Positions 43,990 through 51,102 of a stretch of 64,000 nt of DNA are shown one piece after another (the stretch's first letter is position 1; the number at the start of each line of letters is the position of its first letter). This DNA comes from Lentisphaerales bacterium (lineage in GTDB: Bacteria; Verrucomicrobiota; Lentisphaeria; Lentisphaerales; Lentisphaeraceae). The stretch covers positions 16,431 to 80,430 of the forward strand of contig JAKVBD010000016.1 in NCBI GenBank assembly GCA_022446985.1. Reading direction: 5' to 3'. Made by a program: the position numbers and the translations under genes. Below the pieces are notes generated by a model that saw only the letters and a program-made list of their open reading frames with translations, made no database searches and was not told the origin of the DNA.

Positions 43990-44011
43990 AATCCCCTAAA
44001 AAGAGGGGATT
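43990..44011 (-). promoter_or_regulatory. Hairpin element upstream of tssB
   Basis: An 8-bp perfect stem (AATCCCCT / AGGGGATT). Read towards tssB its centre is TCCCCTCTTTTTAGGGGA, identical over 18 bases to the element at 49694-49711. It lies about 270 bases before the tssB start. Confidence 0.6.
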
Positions 44012-44103
44012 CTTGAATTAGGCTTAATTTTATAGGTTAATTACCTATGTCGGTGACGCGTGCTTTAGGGTTGACTTTATCAATTTTCTTTTCAGTACTG
44101 GAC

Positions 44104-45105
44104 TTATAATACTGTTCCGTAGTTGTCACCTATAAACACTCCACGACCTGTCAATGTATCCATCAATTGGCCTAGTGTGGGATCTATGCGCATACCCTGA
44201 CATTTCGTTGAGTAGGCTCCCCAGCCGGTATAACCATCCAGGTTTGGTTGCCCATTACCAACGACTTGAGCAAGCTTGCTCAATTTTCTGCACCAGTCAC
44301 CAGATCCTTTTAATTGCATATAGCGGAGTTTATCCAGAGTAATCTCGATGACTCTTTTATAAGCTATCTTAGCAGCAGTCGACTGACCTTGGTTAAACGG
44401 GTCGTTTGGAACATTTCCGCGAACATTGCCCACCAAGTTTGAGTGTGTACCTCTCACACCTATAAGTTCTACTCGGGGTTCATCAGCCCACCAATTACCA
44501 GAATTACTTATTCTGACTTTTGGGATAGTCGGGGAAAAACCGGCAGTCTTTTCGTCTCTTGCATAGAAGCCTGTGAAGGAGCTGACTTTAATATTCCACC
44601 AATCGCGTGACCAACCGCCGATGTTACAGCCCTTCCCGGCAACCGGATCGTAAACTATAAGGTGTACTGGCGGCGCAGCGCTGCCAAATTTATCTTCTAT
44701 CGCTCTTGCCAATGCCATACAAGTGATACCTCCTCGGCTCCAGCCCATGGCGACAACGACGATGTCGTTGTTGTATTGCTTACGCTTTCTTTTTATTTCC
44801 TGCATGCCCAGCTGGACGTTTTCTTCCATACCGCGACCGAGGGCTGTGCCTCCTTTGTGAGTTTCGTCACTTACGCCGTTGACTCGTAAAACAGATAAGT
44901 CACAGGATCCACCGGTACTTGCGCCTGCAACATGTCTATCTTCACCTGCTTTACCATTTAGAGCAGTCATTTGGGCGTGGTGTCCGACCCGGGAAACGAT
45001 TTCTCCGAATTCGAAGCGCTCAGCTGGATTGTAAGGAATGTTTATATCCCTGTCGTAGAACGAATCTGTTCCATTGTATAGGATCAGTAGGGTATGGGTG
45101 GCCAT
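44104..45105 (-). CDS. DUF2235/Tle-like alpha/beta hydrolase, probable T6SS effector
   Basis: A 333-residue alpha/beta-hydrolase-like protein. LILYNGTDSFYDRD at residues 7-20 resembles the opening of DUF2235 (xxDGTxN). The nucleophile motif G121-W-S123-R-G125 sits in VVVAMGWSRGGITCMALARAIE, and VYDPVAG at 152-158 fits the following strand. Tle1-type T6SS phospholipases have this arrangement. There is no signal peptide, as expected for a T6SS-delivered effector. It lies upstream of tssB on the same strand with an AAAGGAG ribosome binding site. Lipase activity and target are inference. Confidence 0.7.
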   Translation of the reverse strand: MATHTLLILYNGTDSFYDRDINIPYNPAERFEFGEIVSRVGHHAQMTALNGKAGEDRHVAGASTGGSCDLSVLRVNGVSDETHKGGTALGRGMEENVQLGMQEIKRKRKQYNNDIVVVAMGWSRGGITCMALARAIEDKFGSAAPPVHLIVYDPVAGKGCNIGGWSRDWWNIKVSSFTGFYARDEKTAGFSPTIPKVRISNSGNWWADEPRVELIGVRGTHSNLVGNVRGNVPNDPFNQGQSTAAKIAYKRVIEITLDKLRYMQLKGSGDWCRKLSKLAQVVGNGQPNLDGYTGWGAYSTKCQGMRIDPTLGQLMDTLTGRGVFIGDNYGTVL

Positions 45106-45133
45106 GGTTAAGTCTTACTCCTTTTTATTCTTA

Positions 45134-45295
45134 TTAAGCTTTTGGGAAGATGTCGTAAAGTGGCAATTTTCGAGAAGTGGTAAAGGTGTAGTTTTTGTTG
45201 GGAATATTAATAAGTGATAGATTCTCGTCAGATTGGTCTGCAAGAGCTAGAGACGTTTGTTTTTGAGAAAGGCTGACTTTAGTACTTATTCTCAT
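45134..45295 (-). CDS. Possible 53-aa protein upstream of the hydrolase
   Basis: An open frame on the minus strand encodes 53 residues beginning MRISTKVSLSQKQTSLALAD and ending LPLYDIFPKA. It stops 28 bases before the hydrolase ATG, leaving room for that gene's AAAGGAG. Composition is ordinary, with no repeats and no membrane segment. Its own ribosome binding site is weak. It could be an adaptor or chaperone for the hydrolase, or an untranslated leader. Confidence 0.35.
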   Translation of the reverse strand: MRISTKVSLSQKQTSLALADQSDENLSLINIPNKNYTFTTSRKLPLYDIFPKA

Positions 45296-45619
45296 GAGTA
45301 GCTCATTATATGTTTTAGAAAATCTGGCTTTAATAGTACAGTTAAAATTTATCTATGTAAATATCAAATTCGTTATTTATGAGTGTTAATTGTAGTTTTA
45401 TGTTATTGGTCTTGGGTGATATCTTTAGTTGTTTTGCATCAATCCAGGTTAATTTATTATAAGTTAATAATGACTTCAATATATCTGATGAGTTTTGGGT
45501 TTGTATCTATTTTATGTATTGTTTATATTTGTTTGGGCGATTTAATAAAAATCCATTGAGTAGATGCCTGAGGAGTGTCGATAAAGACATTTTTTATTTA
45601 GAGATATCAAGGTTAAGAG
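45296..45619. other. 324-base AT-rich divergent intergenic region
   Basis: No gene, repeat family or strong hairpin is seen. It separates the minus-strand hydrolase unit from the plus-strand 786-residue gene and should hold both promoters. A weak TTGTTT / TTAATA pair (17-base spacer) at about 45522-45550 and a short TGTC/GACA hairpin with T tract at about 45578-45597 precede the plus-strand gene. Confidence 0.4.
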
Positions 45620-47980
45620 ATGTGTAAGAAATATAAGATAGTCATTGAAGACCCCGATCATCCAGAATGTGGCGAAGAAATAACAGTTAGCAAACGAGAA
45701 TTTAGAGCGATAAAAAGTTATGAAAAAGCAGATCTTATAACTAAGCTTTTTCTATTGGCGAAGGATATGTCGACAAAGAAAGAGAGACATGATCGCCAAT
45801 TGACTGCGACTAAAATTAAAAAGTTGTTTAAGGAAGCTCAGGAAAAACTTGAAGATGGTGAGCTGGCAGCTTTTTCGGATGCTTATCATAATCTAAACTG
45901 CCAATATAATTCTTATTTTCTTCAGGAAGCAAGAGAGATTGATGAAAGTCCAATAACAGCGGAAATGATAACGGCCTATCGAGAAGATTTAGTTGATGCG
46001 GAACAGCGACTGTGGGGAGGTTGGATGGAAGCTCATATGGCCGCCCAAATATTGGAGATTCGTTGTCAGGTCCTTGAACATAATATTCGTCGTGGTAGGA
46101 GGCGCAGAAGAGCTATTACGAATCTTGGAATTGCCGGGTCTATTCGGTATATCACATATAATGGCGCCCACTATAGAGCATGCAGTGCTCCTGATGGAGA
46201 TTGTACCGAAAATGACGGGAATGGAGATTGTATTTATATTTCTATGTTGCAGATCGCAGGGCGTGCAGCAAGTTCTGAAAATATTTTAGCTTTAAGACGC
46301 CAGGTTGCTGAAAGACTGACAGATACACAAATTCGAACCTGTTTACAGCTTATGCATTTTGAAAATAATGTTCAGTTGTTTATTGGTCGGCGGTTAAGGA
46401 CAATTTTAGAAGGAGAGGAACCAGTCCTTGAGAGCTCAAGTTCTAAAAAGAAGGCCAGTAAAAGAAAGGTTGAAGTAACTATTAAAGAGCCTGTAGATAG
46501 CCTCTCAAGAGGGGTTTTGTCTAAAAGAGAAGGTTATTGGCATTGTGACTGTCCTGGGGCGATTGAGGATTTTATTTCACTGGATATTGAACATTGTGAC
46601 ACTTGCGATGTATGGCGCCCGCGTGTGAGGAGAACCGCCTTACTTGAACGTTCAACAACCTTACCTTCGTATAAAGCTCTTTCATCTAAAGCTTTGAAGG
46701 TAAAAGGTAAGCCTTCTCCTTTGCCAGAGTTGCCTCGTTGGCCATCTCGCGTTAGTATGCCGACAATTAAGGCTTGGAAGGAGCGAACAGCAGGAGAAAA
46801 GTTAAGTATTCGTGCTCGCAGTTCAATTGGTAAGGTAGATAAAGTATTAAATGCCTGGTGGGTTACATTTAGAAGTTATGATAAAGAAGGTACACTCAAG
46901 CAGTTAGAGCGCTTGGAAAAAGAGTTGCGCTTTTATAAATCTTTTCAGATAAATAAACGTTTTGGTTTAAGGTTTTTTAAAAAAGAACCTAGTAGTCGAC
47001 TCGAAGGGGTAAAATGGCTTTTAGCTCGTTTACCTATAATTCATAACGAGATAAGTGCATGGGATCATCCAAAATCACCTTGCACTAAAAGACCGAAAAA
47101 GAAAAGGACTAAATCTGAAAATACTTTAGCTCAGCGTTTGGGAAGTGCTTATGGAGAAGACGGTAAACAGTTTCGAAGTCTCATAGCAGCAGCTCAGTTG
47201 TATCTGGTGAATGGTCACCTTGATGAGTCACCGGTCGATTTCTTTTTTGAAACAGCAGAGGGGTCAGAATCGGCTCTAGCCCTCGTTGCAGCCACGACAG
47301 ATGCAATCTTGCAAAATCTGAATAATGGCGGAGATCCCATGTCTTTTCTCACGACTAGTGATTGGACTTTGGGGCCTGAGTGCATTCTTGGTCTTTTAAC
47401 TTTGGCACAAACTTTTAGGGCACTTGTCAGTGGTGAACTTACTGGAAGTCCTTCAGAAGTTGCCGCTACTCTGTTACAAGCAGGTGGCAGCGTGACAGTT
47501 TCTGGAGCAACTATGGCAAATGCTATTGCCAATCTTGCTTATGGAGCAGAAGGTGCCAAAGCGATCAGCTCAACTGCTCAACAGGTGGCAGCCCCCGCGG
47601 CGATAGTGGCAGGTTTAGCAACTATGTATCTCGATAGTCGAGAGTTAGACCGTTTAGCAGTGCAGTCTCAAACTTTGAGTCAACGAAAGGCATTTATTTA
47701 TGCAGCTGATCGTAGAACGTTTGCCGAAATGTCGCTTGTTCCAGAAATTGCTTTTTTAATGAAAGAACTGGAAAAGAAGTTGGGAAGTTTGAAGCTTCGT
47801 AGCGAAGCTTCCAGAGTGGGTTCTGCTGTAAGTTTAGCGAGTGGCTCATTTACAGCCATTACTGTTTTTGGTTTAGCAAACTGCTGGAACCCAGCCGGGT
47901 GGGCACTTGTTGGAGCTGGTGCTTTAGCAGCCATAATTTCTTTGGGGTATCGACCTTCGCAGTATTTCTATAAAAAGTGA
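45620..47980 (+). CDS. Large putative T6SS effector with OTU-like GDC motif
   Basis: A 786-residue protein of unknown family. Helical N-terminal half; near residues 190-235 NGNGDCIYISMLQIAGR then NILALRRQVAERL resembles the active-site start of OTU-type cysteine proteases (DGDC..xS, then LR). A zinc-knuckle-like patch follows (WHCDCPGA..HCDTCDVW near 310-335). The last 200 residues are Ala/Gly-rich with several hydrophobic helices (VTVSGATMANAIANLAYG, FTAITVFGLANCW, GWALVGAGALAAIISLG), which could insert in a membrane. No signal peptide. The neighbouring T6SS core, hydrolase and second TssA suggest a secreted toxin. The catalytic histidine was not assigned. Confidence 0.72.
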   Translation: MCKKYKIVIEDPDHPECGEEITVSKREFRAIKSYEKADLITKLFLLAKDMSTKKERHDRQLTATKIKKLFKEAQEKLEDGELAAFSDAYHNLNCQYNSYFLQEAREIDESPITAEMITAYREDLVDAEQRLWGGWMEAHMAAQILEIRCQVLEHNIRRGRRRRRAITNLGIAGSIRYITYNGAHYRACSAPDGDCTENDGNGDCIYISMLQIAGRAASSENILALRRQVAERLTDTQIRTCLQLMHFENNVQLFIGRRLRTILEGEEPVLESSSSKKKASKRKVEVTIKEPVDSLSRGVLSKREGYWHCDCPGAIEDFISLDIEHCDTCDVWRPRVRRTALLERSTTLPSYKALSSKALKVKGKPSPLPELPRWPSRVSMPTIKAWKERTAGEKLSIRARSSIGKVDKVLNAWWVTFRSYDKEGTLKQLERLEKELRFYKSFQINKRFGLRFFKKEPSSRLEGVKWLLARLPIIHNEISAWDHPKSPCTKRPKKKRTKSENTLAQRLGSAYGEDGKQFRSLIAAAQLYLVNGHLDESPVDFFFETAEGSESALALVAATTDAILQNLNNGGDPMSFLTTSDWTLGPECILGLLTLAQTFRALVSGELTGSPSEVAATLLQAGGSVTVSGATMANAIANLAYGAEGAKAISSTAQQVAAPAAIVAGLATMYLDSRELDRLAVQSQTLSQRKAFIYAADRRTFAEMSLVPEIAFLMKELEKKLGSLKLRSEASRVGSAVSLASGSFTAITVFGLANCWNPAGWALVGAGALAAIISLGYRPSQYFYKK

Positions 47981-47992
47981 AAGTTCAAGGAA

Positions 47993-48250
47993 ATGCGGAA
48001 AAAGAATAGCCGCATCCCAGATCATTTAAAAACAACAGGCGATTGGAATCGTTTTCGCCTAGCAGATTTAATGGTACGTGGAGCTTTATTGGATCCATCA
48101 CTTTCTGAAACAGAGCAGACGGCAGGTCAAGCGCTTTGTTGGATTGTGTTTGGAGATAAGAATTATAAAACAGCTTGTCTTGCGGCTATAACTCTTGGCT
48201 ACCCTGGAATTATGACCATGTTGAAGGACGCTAAATTGCCGCTTGATTAA
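47993..48250 (+). CDS. 85-aa protein, possible immunity partner
   Basis: An 85-residue protein (MRKKNSRIPDHLKTTGDWNR) with a basic start and helices (SLSETEQTAGQALCWIVFG, NYKTACLAAITLGYPGIM). It starts 12 bases after the stop of the 786-residue gene, so the two are co-transcribed. Small genes directly downstream of effectors are often immunity proteins; here this rests on position only. AAGGAA touches the ATG, so translation may depend on coupling. Confidence 0.6.
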   Translation: MRKKNSRIPDHLKTTGDWNRFRLADLMVRGALLDPSLSETEQTAGQALCWIVFGDKNYKTACLAAITLGYPGIMTMLKDAKLPLD

Positions 48251-48281
48251 TTGTTTTTTATAGCTGGATGTTAACGATGGC

Positions 48282-48314
48282 TGTTTGGTAAAGTTTATGG
48301 TCTTTTACCAAACA
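48282..48314. repeat. 11-bp inverted repeat at convergent gene ends
   Basis: TGTTTGGTAAA (48282-48292) and TTTACCAAACA (48304-48314) are exact inverted copies around an 11-base loop. The right arm includes the stop codon of the minus-strand TssA copy. Placed between converging genes, it may end transcription or protect mRNA ends on both sides, although no T tract follows. Confidence 0.65.
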
Positions 48315-49474
48315 TCGTCGTTGCTGCCCCAGCCGTCATCCTGATTTGATTGCTGATTATCTTCAGTACTACCCCAGCCATCATCGTTTGCATCGTTTTG
48401 TTCATTTGTCACTGAAGTGTCACCCCAATCATCTTGAACCTGTGGTGCTGCGGCAATTGGAGCTTGCATAGTAGGACTCATAGCAGGCTGTGGAGGAGTG
48501 AACGGTGTTTGAAGTTCGATGTTTTCTTTAAGGTTTTTAAAGGCCTCAAGATCGGTTTGGTAAAGCTCTTTTAAGCACTGCCACTCCAAAGTGTTTTTGA
48601 GGTCTTCGCTAACAGCCAGTTCATTGGCGTGTTTGGCATATGTTTGCAGGTATGGCGAGAAAAGAGTAGTTAGGTGTTCGTTTGGATTAAAGCTGACTAA
48701 GAGTTGATTGATGTTGTCGCCAACTATGGCAGCTAAGCGGTATTTCTGTTGTTTTAGCAGCATTTGGAAAGTCATGAGTTTTATACTCAACTGTTCCATG
48801 TGGAATGAACCCGGGACACTCGCCGACGCACTTTGCTGAGCGGCAGCAGAAACAGTTTGTGTTGGCTGTTCTACTACTTCTTCCACAGTCTCTTCGACAA
48901 CTTCCGGTTCAGCCTGAGGTTCTTTGTAGACCATTTGGTAAAATTGGTCCAGCCAGTTTTTAAGCTTGTTGAGCGTTTCAGTTATTGGTCCAGAAAGGTC
49001 TTCTAGAGTTCGGCCTAAAACTTTTTGGAATTTCTGGCATTTCTCACTGGCTTGTTCAACAGTTTCATGGCTGGTGTTTAACCAGCTTTGCCAAATATCG
49101 GCATTTTTCTTTTCTTCATATTCTATCTTTTTGAGGAGTTGAGCGAAAAGCCATTTAAGGGAATTGGCGATACCTTTTTCTCTTTTTTTAGCAGGACCAA
49201 TAGCCTCGAGATTTTCATCGAGGACATTAATTAATCTGTCTAAAATTGTATCCAGAGAGGTTAATCCGCTTTGAATGAATTCTCCGTAGAGGAAATATGA
49301 AATGATTCTTATGTCGTAGATTTGTTCTTGTAGGACGAGCTCAGATTGTTCTCCGGCTCCTGTGTAGTCGGCAGCTTCTACGAGTGCCATGATATCAGCA
49401 AAGCGCGGGTCAAATGTATCGAGGCCTGGATTTTCTTTAATTTCTAAAGTTCCGGATAAAAGGTCTAGATTCAT
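48305..49474 (-). CDS. Second TssA-like protein with acidic Trp-rich tail
   Basis: A 389-residue paralogue of the core TssA: ENPGLDTFDPRFADIMALVE, IYDIRIISYFLYGEFIQSG, GPAKKREKGIANSLKWLFAQLLKKIEYEEKKN. A Glu/Val/Gln linker is followed by a second helical domain (about 225-320). The C-terminus, absent from the first copy, carries three similar motifs: DDWGDTS, DDGWGSTED and DDGWGSNDDVW. The gene stands alone among putative effectors, pointing on the minus strand. It may be an effector-specific or cap-type TssA. The tail is likely disordered and could bind a partner. Confidence 0.85.
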   Translation of the reverse strand: MNLDLLSGTLEIKENPGLDTFDPRFADIMALVEAADYTGAGEQSELVLQEQIYDIRIISYFLYGEFIQSGLTSLDTILDRLINVLDENLEAIGPAKKREKGIANSLKWLFAQLLKKIEYEEKKNADIWQSWLNTSHETVEQASEKCQKFQKVLGRTLEDLSGPITETLNKLKNWLDQFYQMVYKEPQAEPEVVEETVEEVVEQPTQTVSAAAQQSASASVPGSFHMEQLSIKLMTFQMLLKQQKYRLAAIVGDNINQLLVSFNPNEHLTTLFSPYLQTYAKHANELAVSEDLKNTLEWQCLKELYQTDLEAFKNLKENIELQTPFTPPQPAMSPTMQAPIAAAPQVQDDWGDTSVTNEQNDANDDGWGSTEDNQQSNQDDGWGSNDDVW

Positions 49475-49793
49475 AATAAATTCCTGGTTAACTCTGCTGA
49501 ATGGTCATCTAATGATTATAAAGTTTTTTATTTCAATGTCAGCCTATGGTATGAAAGATTTGTAGCTTTTTTACTTCATGAGGAATTGATAGTAATTGAC
49601 TTCATTCTATAACAGAGCATTTATGGTTAGATATCTTTTAAAACTAGTTAAGTGAGAGGCCTGAGTTCGGTTTAAATTATAGGAACTCTCTTCTCCCCTC
49701 TTTTTAGGGGAGTGTAAAAGATTCTTGGCTCAAGTATGATTAAATCAAGTTAGTAAAGTTACTTGAATTATTCAGAGTCAAAAGGAGTCAGAA
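49475..49793. other. 319-base divergent intergenic region
   Basis: No gene is seen. It lies between the divergent second tssA and the protease-like gene, is AT-rich, and holds the hairpin element at 49693-49712. A TTGACT at about 49597 lacks a well-spaced -10. Confidence 0.5.
49693..49712 (+). promoter_or_regulatory. Hairpin element upstream of the protease-like gene
   Basis: A 7-bp perfect stem (CTCCCCT / AGGGGAG) with loop CTTTTT. It contains TCCCCTCTTTTTAGGGGA, identical to the element before tssB and in the same orientation relative to the downstream gene, here about 80 bases before the ATG. Confidence 0.6.
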
Positions 49794-50849
49794 ATGTCTT
49801 ACACAATCGGTAGAAATACAAGTTTCAGTTTTGTTCAGTCAGCCTCAAAAGTATGCCTTAAAACAAGAGCAGTAGAAGGCCGACCGGCAAAAATCAATGG
49901 CTCCATTACTTCTGAGGATGGCCAATACACTTTAAAAATAGCCAAAGAAGCAGCTTTGTACGCAAGAGCTGTTTTAGGCAGAGGAACTCTAAATGCCTGT
50001 ATGGTCACTAGAAGTTCAACTGCAAAAGTTGCTCGTGAGAAAAAGAAGTTACAAGGCGGAAAGCTTGAGGCTGGAGAAGCATTTTTAGAGTATGGCTTCT
50101 TGACGGATAAACTTTCACCTAAGTTTCTAATGGGTAAGATAGACGAAATGAAGCAAGTCTTGTATGGCAATGGACCTCATAAAGATCACCCTTTAAGACA
50201 GTTCGCTTCACATTCTTTTAGTGCAAGAACAGTCGGCGCAGGAGTTTGTAATCTTATTGCTGCTGTGGTAGCAGGTCGTTTAACAACCCAGGCTAAGTCC
50301 GGTACTAAGTTTTGTGTAGTACTTGACGAAGATTGCGGTCATGAGTATGTGGTTTTGAGTTATGGGAAATCACCCTGGGTAGTATGTGATCCATGGGTAC
50401 AACAAGTTTATTGCTGCAAATGGGAAGATAACCTTTTTGAACCTAAAGATGTGACCAAGTATTGGGAATTTGCTCTTGAAGAGACCTTAAGTATTCCTTT
50501 TGGCATAGAGTTTAAGGACTCGGAAGTGAAAGCTGCAGAAGCTAAAGCCGGTATAAAAGACATTATTAAGCCGGAGAATTATCCAAACAAGTACTTGTCC
50601 GGTAAGAAAAATGGCGGCAGTCAAAAGAGCAGTAAATTAGAGAAAAACACCTGGTGGCTTTGTGAGCAAAACGTCAAAAAGAATAAATATGGTAATATGG
50701 AGCCATGTGTGTGGAATGAAGACACCAATATAAAAAGCGAAGCTAAAGGTCAATATAAACTTATCGCCGGTCCATTTGAATGGGGAAATAATGTTTCTAT
50801 GGCAAGCGAGACTACAGCATCCAGCTTTTTTGAATCTGCGATTTATTAA
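49794..50849 (+). CDS. Putative cysteine-protease-like effector
   Basis: A 351-residue protein with an excellent AAGGAG site. A Cys-His-Asp series in papain-like order is visible: C152 in GAGVCNLIAAVVAG, H183 in GHEYVVLSYG, and D199 in WVVCDPWVQQ. The His-x-Tyr-Val-Val-Leu and CDPW context recalls C58 (YopT/AvrPphB)-like and related transglutaminase-fold proteases. No signal peptide. The N-terminal 140 residues are basic and helical; the C-terminal 120 residues contain several Trp. It shares the 18-bp upstream hairpin with tssB, suggesting coordinated expression with the T6SS. The substrate is unknown. Confidence 0.68.
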   Translation: MSYTIGRNTSFSFVQSASKVCLKTRAVEGRPAKINGSITSEDGQYTLKIAKEAALYARAVLGRGTLNACMVTRSSTAKVAREKKKLQGGKLEAGEAFLEYGFLTDKLSPKFLMGKIDEMKQVLYGNGPHKDHPLRQFASHSFSARTVGAGVCNLIAAVVAGRLTTQAKSGTKFCVVLDEDCGHEYVVLSYGKSPWVVCDPWVQQVYCCKWEDNLFEPKDVTKYWEFALEETLSIPFGIEFKDSEVKAAEAKAGIKDIIKPENYPNKYLSGKKNGGSQKSSKLEKNTWWLCEQNVKKNKYGNMEPCVWNEDTNIKSEAKGQYKLIAGPFEWGNNVSMASETTASSFFESAIY

Positions 50850-51102
50850 TACAGTAAGTGTATTGTCACTAAATGTATATACATAAGGTGGCTTGCACTA
50901 TAGTAATGCACTTGAAAAACAAAACATAATCTTCATTGAGAATATAGGTAAAAGAGCTTCAGGATACCTTGTTTAGTATAGCTAGATTACCATAAAATGA
51001 ATTGTGAAGAAAAATAGCAATGCTTAAATTGCAATCATAAATTGATGAAAGACACTGAAGAGACACAGTAATGAACTTTATCTTTTGGAAGAGGGAAACT
51101 TC

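Larger units (their letters stand above)
43719..44103. other. 385-base AT-rich leader before tssB
   Basis: No gene is seen. The stretch holds a candidate promoter (43868-43896), the hairpin element (43990-44011) and a second CCCC-rich tract (TACCCC at 43973-43979). It lies between the 3' end of the hydrolase gene and tssB, both on the minus strand, and is the probable control region of the whole T6SS array. Confidence 0.6.

Noticed and set aside
50850..51102. Sigma-54 promoter (GGCTTGCAC) before the helical 573-residue gene
   Set aside because: The GG and GC elements do not have the required sequence and spacing.
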